Shown: positions 1 to 8,972, numbered from the stretch's first letter. The stretch: 32,820 bases of DNA from an uncultured Paracoccaceae bacterium (GCA_938005545.1 CALKXV010000003.1:1-32820), one strand, 5' to 3'. Numbers and translations are program-made. The notes: a model not told the origin generated them from the letters alone.

Positions 1-27
1 CCCCCCCCCCCCCCCCCCCCCCCCCCC
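1..27. repeat. Poly-C homopolymer at the window edge
   Basis: The first 27 bases are all C, immediately followed by ordinary sequence and the 3' end of gltB 30 bp later. This is most simply an assembly or sequencing artefact at a contig end: reversed, it is a poly-G run of the kind two-colour Illumina chemistry produces. A real homopolymer tract cannot be excluded from the sequence alone. Confidence 0.85.
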
Positions 28-57
28 AAGGCGGTGCGCTACAGCGCAGCGCAACAC

Positions 58-3000
58 TCACTCGGCCGGAATGGCCTCATCCAGCCCCATGATCGGCACG
101 TCCAGCTTGTCCAACATCTCTTTCGGAACAATCTGCAAGAACTTGTTCTTTTTCTCGTCCCAATGCTGCAAGATCCCCGCCGCCTGCTGACTGCCGGTTT
201 CTTCCAAATGCCGCTCCAAAAGTCCTTCCAGCTCCTCAAGGTAGTGCCCTTCGTTCACCGGCACGGTCACCAGCGATTCGTAGTTCATCATCGTGTGCGC
301 CGTTCTGTTCGGATCATATAGATAGGCCATCCCACCGGTCATGCCCGCACCAAAGTTCGCGCCGATCCGTCCAAGGATCACCGCAACACCGCCTGTCATG
401 TATTCGCACCCGTTCGACCCACAGCCCTCAACCACGACTTTCGCGCCCGAATTTCGCACCGCGAATCGCTCGCCTGCACGGCCAGCCGCAAACAGATACC
501 CATCCGTCGCACCGTAAAGCACGGTGTTCCCGATGATCACATTTTCAGACGCAACCAAGGGCGACGCCATCGGCGGACGCACAACAACCGTGCCGCCAGA
601 CAAACCCTTAGCCACATAATCGTTGGCATCACCCGACACTTCCAACCGCAATCCCGGTGCCGCAAAGGCACCAAGCGATTGACCAGCCGAGCCTTGCAAC
701 TTCACCGTCAAATGATCGCGCTGCAATAGGTTCCGCATTCCAAACTTGCGCACGATATGGCTGGACGTCCGTGTTCCAATCGTCCGGTGCGTGTTCTGAA
801 CCGCATAAGACAGCTGCATCTTCTCGCCGTCCTCAAGGAACCGCTGCGCGTCTTTCACAATCTCGGCGTCCAACGTGTCGGGCACTTCGGTGCGATCCCG
901 ATCCCGGTTGTAAACGATGCTTTCCGCACCATCGACCGTGATCAGCAATGGATTCAGATCGAGATCATCCAAATGCGCCGACCCGCGACTGACTTGAGAC
1001 AACAGATCGGCCCGTCCGATCACATCATCCAGCGACTGCGCACCGATGCTTGCCAAAATCTCGCGCACTTCCTGAGCGTAGAACGTGATCAGGTTCACGA
1101 CTTTGTCGGCAGAACCGGTAAACTTGTCACGCAAGGCTTCGTCTTGGGTACAGACACCAACGGGGCAGGTATTCGACTGGCACTGACGCACCATAATGCA
1201 CCCCATGGCAATCAACGCTGCTGTGCCGATCCCGTATTCCTCGGCCCCCATCATCGCGGCCATCACGATATCACGCCCTGTGCGCAATCCCCCATCGGTC
1301 CGCAACGTTACGCGATCCCGCAGGTTGTTCATTGCCAAAACCTGATGCGCTTCGGTCAAGCCCATTTCCCACGGCAGGCCAGCGTACTTGATAGACGTCG
1401 CAGGCGATGCGCCAGTTCCGCCATTATGACCGGAAATCAAAATCACATCCGCCTTGGCCTTGGCCACACCGGCAGCAATCGTGCCAACACCCGACGATGC
1501 CACAAGTTTGACCGTCACCTTACAGCGCGGATTGATCTGTTTCAGATCGTAAATCAGCTGGGCCAAATCCTCGATCGAATAGATGTCGTGATGCGGCGGC
1601 GGGCTGATCAACATCACACCCGGCGTCGAATGCCGAAGGCGCGCAATCAGCTCGGTCACTTTCATGCCCGGCAGTTGGCCGCCTTCGCCGGGCTTTGCAC
1701 CCTGCGCAACCTTGATTTCCAATTCTTCGCATTGGTTCAGATATTCCGCCGTGACGCCAAATCGCCCCGACGCCACCTGCTTGATCTTGGCCGATGGGTT
1801 GTCGCCATTGGGCTCCGGCGTGAAATGCGCCGGATCTTCACCGCCTTCGCCCGAATCCGACTTGGCACCGATCCGGTTCATAGCGACGTTCAACGTTTTA
1901 TGCGCCTCGGGCGACAAGGCCCCAAGCGACATCCCCGGCGTCACAAACCGCTTGCGGATCGAGGTGATACTCTCCACCTCTTCAATCGAAATCGGCTCGC
2001 CCAAGGGTTTGATGTCCAACAAATCGCGAAGATGAATGGGCGGCATGGCCCGCATTTTCGCAACGTACTGCTGCCACAAGGAATACGACGCACGCTGACA
2101 CGCCGCCTGCAACATATGCATCGCCGTGGCTTCCCAAGCGTGGGTTTCACCGCTGGTGCGTGACTTATAAAAACCGCCAATCGGCAAAACGTTTTCGCCG
2201 ACAAACCCAGCCGCGTGAACTTCTTCCGCTTTGGTTTGAATACCACTGACACCAATGCCGCTGATCCGGCTGTGCATACCGGGAAAATATTCGTTCACCA
2301 TGGCCCGCGACAAACCGACAGCCTCAAAATTCAGACCACCGCGATAAGACGAAATCACACTGATCCCCATCTTCGACATGATCTTCAAAAGCCCCGCATC
2401 AATCGCCGCACGGAACCGGGCCACGGCTTCGGTCAAAGACCCGTCGATCAAGCCACGGTCGATCCGGTCAGCAATCGAATCCTCGGCCAGATAGGCATTC
2501 ACCGTCGTCGCACCACAGCCAACAAGAACCGCAAAGTAATGCGGATCCATGCACTCGGCAGACCGCACGTTCAGGCTACAGAATGTCCTCAACCCTTTGC
2601 GCGTCAGCCACGAATGAACAGCCGAAGTCGCCAGGATCATCGGCATCCCGACACGGGTCTCGTTCGCCAAATGATCGGTCAGAACAATATGCCCAGCGCC
2701 TGAGCGAACAGCGTCTTCCGCTTCGGCGCGCACCCGCTCCAAGGCACCTTGAAGCGATCCACCATGGCGACCCGACGGGAACGTACAATCGATCTCGACC
2801 ATCTCGGATTTGAAACGTTCACAAAGACGGTCAAACTGCGTGTTTCCAACAAACGGGCTGCCCAACACCAATATCTCGGTCTGGCTGCCATCTTGGTCCA
2901 ACACGTTTTTCAAATTACCGAACCGGGTCTTTAGGCTCATCACCCGGAACTCGCGAAGGGAATCAATCGGCGGATTGGTCACTTGGCTAAAGTTCTGACG

Positions 3001-4593
3001 GAAGAAATGGCTCAGCGGGCGGTACTTTTTCGACAAAACCGCGCTCGGCGTATCGTCCCCCATCGAAGCCAGCGTTTCTTTGCCGTCCTCGGCCATCGGG
3101 GCCAAAACCTGCTCCAACTCCTCAACCGAATAGCCCGCCGCGATCTGGCGCTTGCGCAAATCGGTGCCAGCGAACATCGGCGCTTCGCTTTCACCGGCCA
3201 ACTCGTCGTCAAGCTCGACGATTTTACCGACCCATTCGCTGAACGGGGCAGAATCCGCCAAAACATCTTTCATTTCCTGATCGTGGAACAGCTTACCTTC
3301 AACCATATCGACCGAAATCATCTGTCCGGGGCCAAGCGCGCCTTTTTCAACAACCGACGCTTCGTCGACGGGAACCATACCCGTCTCTGACCCGGCGATC
3401 AGCAACCCGTCACCCGTCACAGTATATCGCATCGGGCGCAGACCATTTCGATCCAAACCGGCGCACACCCAACGGCCATCCGTCATCGCCAATGCAGCAG
3501 GCCCATCCCAAGGTTCCATCACCGCGTTGCAGTAATTGTACATATCCCGCCAGGATTGCGGCAGTTCCACCGCCTGTTGCGACCAGCTTTCCGGCACCAG
3601 CATCGTCTTGGCCATCGGCGCATTCCGTCCCGCACGCACCAACACTTCAAACACTGCATCAAGGGCCGAACTGTCCGACGCCCCATTTGGAATGATCGGC
3701 TTGATGTCTTCCGCCGTATCGCCAAACGTGCCCGACGCCATGCGGATCTCGTGTGACTTCATCCAGTTCACGTTGCCCTTCAACGTGTTGATCTCACCGT
3801 TGTGAGCCAACATGCGGAACGGCTGCGCCAACCACCACTGCGGGAACGTATTCGTCGAATATCGCTGGTGATAAATCGCGAAGGCGCTTTCGAACCGGTC
3901 GCTCAACAAGTCGGGATAAAACTCCGCAACCTGCTCGGCCAGCATCATCCCCTTGTAGATAATCGACCGGCACGACAGGCTTGCCAGATACAACTGCGGC
4001 ACCTGCGCCGCCAAAGCCGCTTTCTCAATACGACGCCGGATCACATAAAGTTCGCGCTCGAACGTGTCTTCGTCCACGCCCTTGGAATTCGAAATCAAAA
4101 TCTGCTCAATCTCGGGCCGCGTCGCATTGGCTTTTTCACCCAGCACAGACACATCCACCGGCACATGTCGCCAGCCATAGATGTAATAGCCCATCCGCAG
4201 AACTTCGGTTTCTACGATGGTCCGGCACGTTTCCTGAGCGCCAAAATCCGTCCGCGGCAAAAACACCTGACCCACCGCAAGCAGCTCATCAAGGCGCGGC
4301 TCGTGACCAGTTCGCTCAACCTGATCGTAAAAGAACGACACAGGGATCTGCACATGGATGCCCGCACCATCGCCGGTTTTACCATCCGCATCCACGGCCC
4401 CCCGATGCCAAACGGCTTTCAGAGCGTTGATGCCTTTTTCCACAACCTTCCGACTGGGCCGCCCGTCAATCGACACAACCAAACCAACACCACAAGACGC
4501 ATGTTCATCTTCTTCTTTGTAGAGCGAATGCTCGGCCATCCATGCGCGACGCGCCTCTTCGGCGGCAACCCATTCAGCGTCAAATTTGGTCAT
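58..4593 (-). CDS. gltB: Glutamate synthase (NADPH) large subunit
   Basis: This is the large (alpha) subunit of NADPH-dependent glutamate synthase. It hydrolyses glutamine and uses the ammonia to convert 2-oxoglutarate to glutamate in the cytoplasm, with electrons from GltD. The 1511-residue length is normal for bacterial GltB. Family order is visible: an N-terminal class II glutamine amidotransferase domain, a central domain, an FMN-binding synthase barrel and a C-terminal GXGXG beta-helix. Cys34 in ASCGVG is the expected N-terminal nucleophile, implying removal of a 33-residue propeptide. A CX5CX4C set (C1132, C1138, C1143) fits the 3Fe-4S cluster. The ATG is preceded by AAGGA. The stop lies only 30 bp from the poly-C edge, so no terminator can be seen. 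It follows two GFA-family genes and gltD in the same direction. Identification is very secure. Confidence 0.97.
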   Translation of the reverse strand: MTKFDAEWVAAEEARRAWMAEHSLYKEEDEHASCGVGLVVSIDGRPSRKVVEKGINALKAVWHRGAVDADGKTGDGAGIHVQIPVSFFYDQVERTGHEPRLDELLAVGQVFLPRTDFGAQETCRTIVETEVLRMGYYIYGWRHVPVDVSVLGEKANATRPEIEQILISNSKGVDEDTFERELYVIRRRIEKAALAAQVPQLYLASLSCRSIIYKGMMLAEQVAEFYPDLLSDRFESAFAIYHQRYSTNTFPQWWLAQPFRMLAHNGEINTLKGNVNWMKSHEIRMASGTFGDTAEDIKPIIPNGASDSSALDAVFEVLVRAGRNAPMAKTMLVPESWSQQAVELPQSWRDMYNYCNAVMEPWDGPAALAMTDGRWVCAGLDRNGLRPMRYTVTGDGLLIAGSETGMVPVDEASVVEKGALGPGQMISVDMVEGKLFHDQEMKDVLADSAPFSEWVGKIVELDDELAGESEAPMFAGTDLRKRQIAAGYSVEELEQVLAPMAEDGKETLASMGDDTPSAVLSKKYRPLSHFFRQNFSQVTNPPIDSLREFRVMSLKTRFGNLKNVLDQDGSQTEILVLGSPFVGNTQFDRLCERFKSEMVEIDCTFPSGRHGGSLQGALERVRAEAEDAVRSGAGHIVLTDHLANETRVGMPMILATSAVHSWLTRKGLRTFCSLNVRSAECMDPHYFAVLVGCGATTVNAYLAEDSIADRIDRGLIDGSLTEAVARFRAAIDAGLLKIMSKMGISVISSYRGGLNFEAVGLSRAMVNEYFPGMHSRISGIGVSGIQTKAEEVHAAGFVGENVLPIGGFYKSRTSGETHAWEATAMHMLQAACQRASYSLWQQYVAKMRAMPPIHLRDLLDIKPLGEPISIEEVESITSIRKRFVTPGMSLGALSPEAHKTLNVAMNRIGAKSDSGEGGEDPAHFTPEPNGDNPSAKIKQVASGRFGVTAEYLNQCEELEIKVAQGAKPGEGGQLPGMKVTELIARLRHSTPGVMLISPPPHHDIYSIEDLAQLIYDLKQINPRCKVTVKLVASSGVGTIAAGVAKAKADVILISGHNGGTGASPATSIKYAGLPWEMGLTEAHQVLAMNNLRDRVTLRTDGGLRTGRDIVMAAMMGAEEYGIGTAALIAMGCIMVRQCQSNTCPVGVCTQDEALRDKFTGSADKVVNLITFYAQEVREILASIGAQSLDDVIGRADLLSQVSRGSAHLDDLDLNPLLITVDGAESIVYNRDRDRTEVPDTLDAEIVKDAQRFLEDGEKMQLSYAVQNTHRTIGTRTSSHIVRKFGMRNLLQRDHLTVKLQGSAGQSLGAFAAPGLRLEVSGDANDYVAKGLSGGTVVVRPPMASPLVASENVIIGNTVLYGATDGYLFAAGRAGERFAVRNSGAKVVVEGCGSNGCEYMTGGVAVILGRIGANFGAGMTGGMAYLYDPNRTAHTMMNYESLVTVPVNEGHYLEELEGLLERHLEETGSQQAAGILQHWDEKKNKFLQIVPKEMLDKLDVPIMGLDEAIPAE

Positions 4594-4605
4594 GGTTCTG
4601 TCCTT

Positions 4606-5007
4606 TCACGGAGCAAAATGCGCCATGCATTCGGCTTCGGTCATTTTCTGGGTATCCTCGGCAATTGTGAAACCAACCGGTTTCTTGTCGATGAAATATT
4701 GTCTGGTCGCTGTCAGTCCGGTGGTGTCATCCAGACTGCCCAAAGCGACGGTTGGTCCGCCGTATTCGCGCGCGTGGTAGTAAATGTTCGAACCACAAAG
4801 CCCGCAGAACCCGCGATCAGCCCAATCCGACGTTTGCGCGATCTTCAGAACATCTTGGCCCTCGGTCACTTTGAAACCGTCGGTGGTCACACCCATAAAA
4901 GCGCCCGCCGACCAACGCTGACACATCTTGCAATAGCAGATGTTGAATGTTGCGCCGGTCTCGGCTTCGAACCTCACGGCCCCACACAGGCAGCGACCCG
5001 TTCTCAT
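4606..5007 (-). CDS. GFA (glutathione-dependent formaldehyde-activating enzyme/centromere protein V) family protein
   Basis: This 133-residue protein has the Zn-binding cysteine pattern of the GFA/CENP-V family (Mss4-like fold): C6-x-C8 near the N-terminus, C24-x-C26-x2-C29, and C68-x2-C71 in GFCGLCGS. Members of this family range from the S-hydroxymethylglutathione-forming enzyme Gfa to many proteins of unknown substrate, so no reaction is assigned. Its ATG overlaps the stop of the upstream GFA gene (ATGA), so the two are translationally coupled. gltB starts 12 bp downstream of its stop, so it is probably co-transcribed with gltB. The two GFA proteins differ clearly in sequence, so they are not a recent duplication. 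Confidence 0.88.
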   Translation of the reverse strand: MRTGRCLCGAVRFEAETGATFNICYCKMCQRWSAGAFMGVTTDGFKVTEGQDVLKIAQTSDWADRGFCGLCGSNIYYHAREYGGPTVALGSLDDTTGLTATRQYFIDKKPVGFTIAEDTQKMTEAECMAHFAP

Positions 5008-5432
5008 CCGCCGTTCACCATTGCCAGCACCTCGGCCTCTGTCATCTTCGTGCGGTCGCCTTCAAAGGCGTGGCTGCTGGGTTTGTGGTCAACATAGACT
5101 TCGGTGTCGAACTTCAGACCCGACATATCGTCCAGCGAACCGGCGGCGATGCTGAACATGCCTTCCATTTCGCCTTCCGCCGTCAACCGCCAGAAAATGC
5201 TCGAGCCACATCCAACGCAAAACCCACGTTCGGCCCATTCCGAAGATTCGTAGATCGCCAGCGTCTCGGTCGGTTGAAACTTTACGCCGTCAGGCATCAC
5301 TTGAATGCCCAGCTCAATACCGCCTGAAAACTTGCGACACATGCCGCAGTGGCATGCCCCATAGGCTTTGGGTTCTTCTGCCAAAGTGTATGTTACCGAA
5401 CCGCAAAGGCAGCTTCCTGTTTTACTCGCCAT
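5004..5432 (-). CDS. GFA family protein (second copy)
   Basis: This 142-residue protein of the same Zn-binding GFA/CENP-V family shows C8-x-C10, C27-x-C29-x2-C32 and C72-x2-C75. The start is secure: a strong GGGAGGAAT ribosome-binding site sits directly before the ATG. Its stop overlaps the next GFA start by the ATGA arrangement. It lies 109 bp downstream of gltD, and that gap carries an 11-bp tandem repeat array and an inverted repeat. The GFA pair and gltB may therefore have their own promoter or a regulated read-through from gltD. The substrate is unknown. Confidence 0.88.
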   Translation of the reverse strand: MASKTGSCLCGSVTYTLAEEPKAYGACHCGMCRKFSGGIELGIQVMPDGVKFQPTETLAIYESSEWAERGFCVGCGSSIFWRLTAEGEMEGMFSIAAGSLDDMSGLKFDTEVYVDHKPSSHAFEGDRTKMTEAEVLAMVNGG

Positions 5433-5454
5433 GTTATTCCTCCCTTAACCGAAC

Positions 5455-5473
5455 GGGTCAGCCAATCTGACCC
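5455..5473. promoter_or_regulatory. Inverted repeat upstream of the GFA pair
   Basis: GGGTCA-gccaatc-TGACCC is a perfect 6-7-6 inverted repeat, 22 bp before the start of the 142-residue GFA gene and just outside its ribosome-binding site. It could be an operator or a leader hairpin. It has no T-tract, so it is not a standard terminator. Confidence 0.4.
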
Positions 5474-5488
5474 ATCTGCCAATCAGGC

Positions 5489-5537
5489 ACCGACAAAATA
5501 CCGACGTGATACCGACGTAGTACCGACGTCAAACCGA
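5489..5537. repeat. 11-bp tandem repeat array (ACCGACGTNNN)
   Basis: Five ACCGA starts occur at exactly 11-bp spacing (5489, 5500, 5511, 5522, 5533). The three central units share ACCGACGT followed by a variable triplet, the first unit is ACCGACAAAAT, and the last degenerates to ACCGATG at the gltD stop codon (5542-5544). The spacing is close to one helical turn, so all copies face the same side of the DNA. It is either a phased protein-binding array or a slippage-expanded repeat. Confidence 0.75.
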
Positions 5538-5541
5538 TGCC

Positions 5542-6972
5542 CTATTCGGCGGCAATTGTACGTGTCGCAAACCACTCCATGATCGCATCCGCCGCCTCGC
5601 GCCCATCGCGAATAGCCCAAACCACAAGCGATGCACCACGCACAATATCACCGACCGCATAAACCCCTTCCAGAGTTGTTTCATGCGTCTGAAAACTGGC
5701 TTTTATCGTGCCCCAACCCGTCACTTCCAACCCATCAACGCCCCAAAGTTTCGGCAAGTCTTCGGGCTCAAAGCCCAGCGCCTTGATCACCAGATCAGCG
5801 TCCTCAACATAATCCGATCCTTCGATCAGTTCGGGCTTTTGCCGACCTGTCGCATCCGGGGCACCCAACCGCATTTTCTGCGCCATGACGCCGGTGACAC
5901 TGTCACCTACAAAACCCTTCGGCGCGGTCAGCCAAATGAATTCGACACCTTCTTCTTCCGCGTTCGCCACCTCGCGCTGCGAGCCCGGCATGTTCGCGCG
6001 GTCACGTCGATAAAGGCATTTGACGCTGGTCGCGCCTTGCCGCACGGCGGTCCGCACGCAATCCATTGCCGTATCGCCGCCACCGATCACCACCACCCGC
6101 TTGCCTTCGGCGTTCAACGCACCCGTGTTGAAGTCTGGCACATCGTCGCCAAAGCTTTTGCGATTGGAAACGGTCAAATAATCGAGCGCTCGCACAATGC
6201 CATCGGCACCAACGCCAGGTGCTGGAAGATCGCGACTTTTGTAAACGCCCGTTGCTATCATGACTGCATCGTGCTTCGCACGGATGTCATCAAACGAAAT
6301 ATCCACGCCGACATCACAGTTCAGCACAAAGTTCACACCACTGTCTTCCAACAATTTGTTCCGGCGCATCACCACGTCTTTTTCCAGCTTGAACCCCGGA
6401 ATACCATAAGTCAGCAAACCGCCCGCGCGGTCGTAACGATCATAAATCGTCACCTGCACACCCATGTGGCGCAACCGATCAGCGGCCGCCAAGCCACCCG
6501 GTCCGGCGCCGATGATGCCAACGCTTTCGCGACGCTCCGTGGCGGGCGCAATTGGTTGTACCCAACCCTGATCCCAAGCCGTGTCAGTTATGTATTTTTC
6601 AACCGACCCAATCGTAACGGTGCCGTGGCCCGATTGCTCGATCACGCAATTGCCCTCGCACAGCCGATCCTGTGGGCAAATCCGGCCACAGATTTCGGGG
6701 AAAGTGTTGGTTGACTGGCTAAGCTCATAGGCTTCTTTCAAGCGCCCTTCCGCAGTCAGCTTCAGCCAATCCGGGATGTTGTTGTGCAATGGGCAGTGAG
6801 TTTGGCAATACGGCACGCCGCATTGGCTACACCGGCTGGCCTGTTCGGCGGCCTTGGCTTCGGCGAACTCGGCATAAATCTCACCGAAATCCTCGCGACG
6901 CATACTGGCATCACGCTTCTCGGGCATATCCCGCTCAACCGAAACAAATTTTAGCATCGGATTATCCGCCAT
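5542..6972 (-). CDS. gltD: Glutamate synthase (NADPH) small subunit
   Basis: This is the small (beta) subunit of glutamate synthase, a FAD- and NADPH-binding oxidoreductase that feeds electrons to GltB. The N-terminal region has eight cysteines in two groups (C48, C51, C56, C60 and C95, C99, C105, C109) that fit the two 4Fe-4S clusters. It is followed by a GAGPGGLAAAD dinucleotide-binding motif, a GGGDTAMDC motif for the second nucleotide, and a C-terminal AVGD segment typical of the family. The 476-residue ATG start at 6972 is preferred over a TTG two codons upstream, because AGGAG lies at good spacing before it. The divergent gene is uppP. gltB lies about 1 kb downstream with two GFA genes between. 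Confidence 0.96.
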   Translation of the reverse strand: MADNPMLKFVSVERDMPEKRDASMRREDFGEIYAEFAEAKAAEQASRCSQCGVPYCQTHCPLHNNIPDWLKLTAEGRLKEAYELSQSTNTFPEICGRICPQDRLCEGNCVIEQSGHGTVTIGSVEKYITDTAWDQGWVQPIAPATERRESVGIIGAGPGGLAAADRLRHMGVQVTIYDRYDRAGGLLTYGIPGFKLEKDVVMRRNKLLEDSGVNFVLNCDVGVDISFDDIRAKHDAVMIATGVYKSRDLPAPGVGADGIVRALDYLTVSNRKSFGDDVPDFNTGALNAEGKRVVVIGGGDTAMDCVRTAVRQGATSVKCLYRRDRANMPGSQREVANAEEEGVEFIWLTAPKGFVGDSVTGVMAQKMRLGAPDATGRQKPELIEGSDYVEDADLVIKALGFEPEDLPKLWGVDGLEVTGWGTIKASFQTHETTLEGVYAVGDIVRGASLVVWAIRDGREAADAIMEWFATRTIAAE

Positions 6973-7092
6973 GCCCAAGTCTCCTAAGTCAGACAGACGT
7001 CATAGCTATGTTTACATCGAAAAGAAAGAGTTTAGGACAGCTATAGTGACCTATTTAATCAACACCGGATGCCGCACTTGCAAACAGGTTCG

Positions 7093-7111
7093 AATATTAG
7101 TCAATATTAGT
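7093..7111. repeat. Direct repeat in the gltD-uppP divergent promoter region
   Basis: AATATTAGT occurs twice at a 10-bp period (7093-7101 and 7103-7111) in the AT-rich 221-bp gap between divergent gltD and uppP. Helical phasing fits a regulator site, but no known motif is recognised and no confident promoter boxes could be placed here. Confidence 0.35.
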
Positions 7112-7193
7112 TCCGATTCGGTTCTAATTTCCCTCTTTCGTAAAAATCTCAATGAGTTAGTCTGCCATCCAAATTGATACATATGGTCCAACT

Positions 7194-8006
7194 ATGCCGC
7201 TCTTTCAGCTTATCCTCGTTGCGATTGTCCAAGGGATAACCGAATTCCTGCCGGTGTCTTCGTCAGGCCATCTGATTCTACTGCCGAATCTATTGAATTT
7301 GCCGGACCAGGGCCAGGTCATCGACGTTGCTGTCCACATTGGCACATTGGGTGCTGTGGTGATCTATTTCCGCAAGGACGTCGCCCGCGCGATCGCAGGT
7401 ATTCCCAAGATCATTTCGGGCCAATTCAGCCACCCAGACGCACGATTGGCCCTGATGCTGGCCCTCGCAACGATCCCGGTGGTCATTGTCGGTTTAATCC
7501 TCAAATTGGGCGGCATCGACGACATGCTGCGATCCGTCAAAGTGATTGCATGGTCGACGCTGATATTCGGTCTTGTTCTTTGGATCGCCGACAGAACAGG
7601 CCCCACATCAAAGACATCCGACGATTGGACGTATAAAGATGCACTGATCATGGGGTTCTGGCAGGTCATCGCCCTGATCCCTGGCACGTCACGTTCGGGC
7701 ATTACGATTACCGGCGCGCGCCAGCTTGGCTATGCCCGCAAAGACGCTGCACGACTTGCAATGCTGATGTCGATCCCCACGATCCTCGCGTCTGGTGCGC
7801 TTCTCGGCTTTGACGTTGTAAAAACCATGGATGCCGGTGCCGCCCGCGACAGCGGCATCGCCGCCGCATTCGCCTTTGTGGCCGCCCTCGCAGCTCTTCA
7901 TTTTATGATGCGCCTTTTGAAAAGCGTCAGCTTCACGCCATACGTGATTTACCGGATAGTCCTGGGTATTGCTTTGCTAATCTATTCCTACGGCCTAACC
8001 GCGTAG
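7194..8006 (+). CDS. uppP: Undecaprenyl-diphosphatase (UppP/BacA)
   Basis: This integral inner-membrane phosphatase recycles undecaprenyl diphosphate to the monophosphate carrier used for peptidoglycan and polysaccharide export. Overexpression of the family gives bacitracin resistance. Both signature regions are present: EFLPVSSSGHL around residues 18-27 and PGTSRSG at 163-169, the latter carrying the catalytic Arg. The 270-residue length and about eight hydrophobic segments are normal. No good ribosome-binding site precedes the ATG, so initiation may be weak. Its 3' end overlaps the convergent NDUFA9-like gene by 12 bp. Confidence 0.95.
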   Translation: MPLFQLILVAIVQGITEFLPVSSSGHLILLPNLLNLPDQGQVIDVAVHIGTLGAVVIYFRKDVARAIAGIPKIISGQFSHPDARLALMLALATIPVVIVGLILKLGGIDDMLRSVKVIAWSTLIFGLVLWIADRTGPTSKTSDDWTYKDALIMGFWQVIALIPGTSRSGITITGARQLGYARKDAARLAMLMSIPTILASGALLGFDVVKTMDAGAARDSGIAAAFAFVAALAALHFMMRLLKSVSFTPYVIYRIVLGIALLIYSYGLTA

Positions 8007-8972
8007 GTTGCCGGCGCTTTTGGTAATGTCGGAATACTGACCATCTGGACGGAACTGCCAAAGATATCCGGGCAAGACCGAGAGCATGGAAGACGGTTGA
8101 ATACCAAGGTCTTCAAAGCCTTTTGCGCCCGCTCCAACAACGTTATCCGACCCAAGCTGTTTGACTTGATCCAATGTGATTGGCTGAGGCGCAATGCCAC
8201 CCGTTATAAACGACATAAATCCAGTCACGCGGGCAATCATACTGCCAACCCACTGGGGCAAGGCAATAATCAAACACCGACGACGTATGATATCCAGCAT
8301 CGTGCCCATCAGACCACGAAAGTCATCCACGTCTGGGCCACCGAGTTCATAGACACCGCGCGCTTCGCCCAATGCGCCTTTCACAGCAGCCAAAGCGACA
8401 TCGTCGACATAGACAGGCTGAAACTTGGTATTTGCCCCCACCAAAGGCAACACTGGGCCAATACGCGCCATGCCTGCGAAACGATTGAAGAATTCATCCT
8501 CGGTTCCAAAAATCGCCGAAGGCCGCAAGATCGTCGCATCGGGGTATGCAGACAAAACAGCTGCTTCGCCCAAACCCTTGGTCCGGGCATAGTTACTGGC
8601 GCCATCTACATCGGCACCAATTGCCGAGATATGCACCATGCGCGCCACGCCCTCTTCTTTGGCGACCCGCGCGATCCGCGCAGCACCTTCGTGCTGAACC
8701 GCGTCAAAATTGTTCTTCCCGCCCGCATCAAAAGTGCCGACGCAATTGATCACCACATCCGCACCGCTTGCCGCCGCACGCACACTGGTATCATCGCGAA
8801 TATTGCAAAGGATTGGTTCGACTTGTCCAACAGTGCCATAGGGTTTCACGAACATCGCTTCGTTCGGTCGCCGCACAGCAACCCGAACCCGCCAACCGGC
8901 CCGCGCCATACGTTGCGATATATACCGCCCGACAAATCCGGATCCGCCATAAATGGTAACAAGATTAGACAT
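7995..8972 (-). CDS. Complex I NDUFA9-family NAD(P)-binding protein
   Basis: This 325-residue atypical short-chain dehydrogenase/reductase is of the NDUFA9 type. The N-terminal Rossmann motif is IYGGSGFVGRYISQ, and the extended-SDR features VHISAIGAD and YARTKGLGE follow. In alphaproteobacteria such proteins are annotated as complex I accessory-subunit relatives; a role in NADH dehydrogenase assembly or stability is family inference, not visible here. The ATG at 8972 has an AAAGG site 8 bp upstream and places the Rossmann motif at the N-terminus. A GTG at 9017 would add 15 unlikely residues. It converges with uppP and is divergent from the molybdenum-hydroxylase operon. Confidence 0.88.
   Translation of the reverse strand: MSNLVTIYGGSGFVGRYISQRMARAGWRVRVAVRRPNEAMFVKPYGTVGQVEPILCNIRDDTSVRAAASGADVVINCVGTFDAGGKNNFDAVQHEGAARIARVAKEEGVARMVHISAIGADVDGASNYARTKGLGEAAVLSAYPDATILRPSAIFGTEDEFFNRFAGMARIGPVLPLVGANTKFQPVYVDDVALAAVKGALGEARGVYELGGPDVDDFRGLMGTMLDIIRRRCLIIALPQWVGSMIARVTGFMSFITGGIAPQPITLDQVKQLGSDNVVGAGAKGFEDLGIQPSSMLSVLPGYLWQFRPDGQYSDITKSAGNLRG

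Noticed and set aside
757-2163. 468-codon open frame on the plus strand inside gltB
   Set aside because: It is antisense to a secure gene. Its composition (Arg, His, Gln rich) is typical of a shadow of a GC-rich reading frame, and no domain is recognisable.
3802-5097. 431-codon plus-strand frame spanning gltB and the first GFA gene
   Set aside because: It is antisense to two well-supported genes with ribosome-binding sites and family motifs; it is a compositional shadow.
5455-5473. GGGTCA inverted repeat as a gltD terminator
   Set aside because: The stem is only six base pairs with no T-tract on the minus strand, so it is better treated as a possible operator.
5683-6714. 343-codon plus-strand frame opposite gltD
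   Set aside because: It is a shadow of gltD: no recognisable domain and His/Arg-rich composition.
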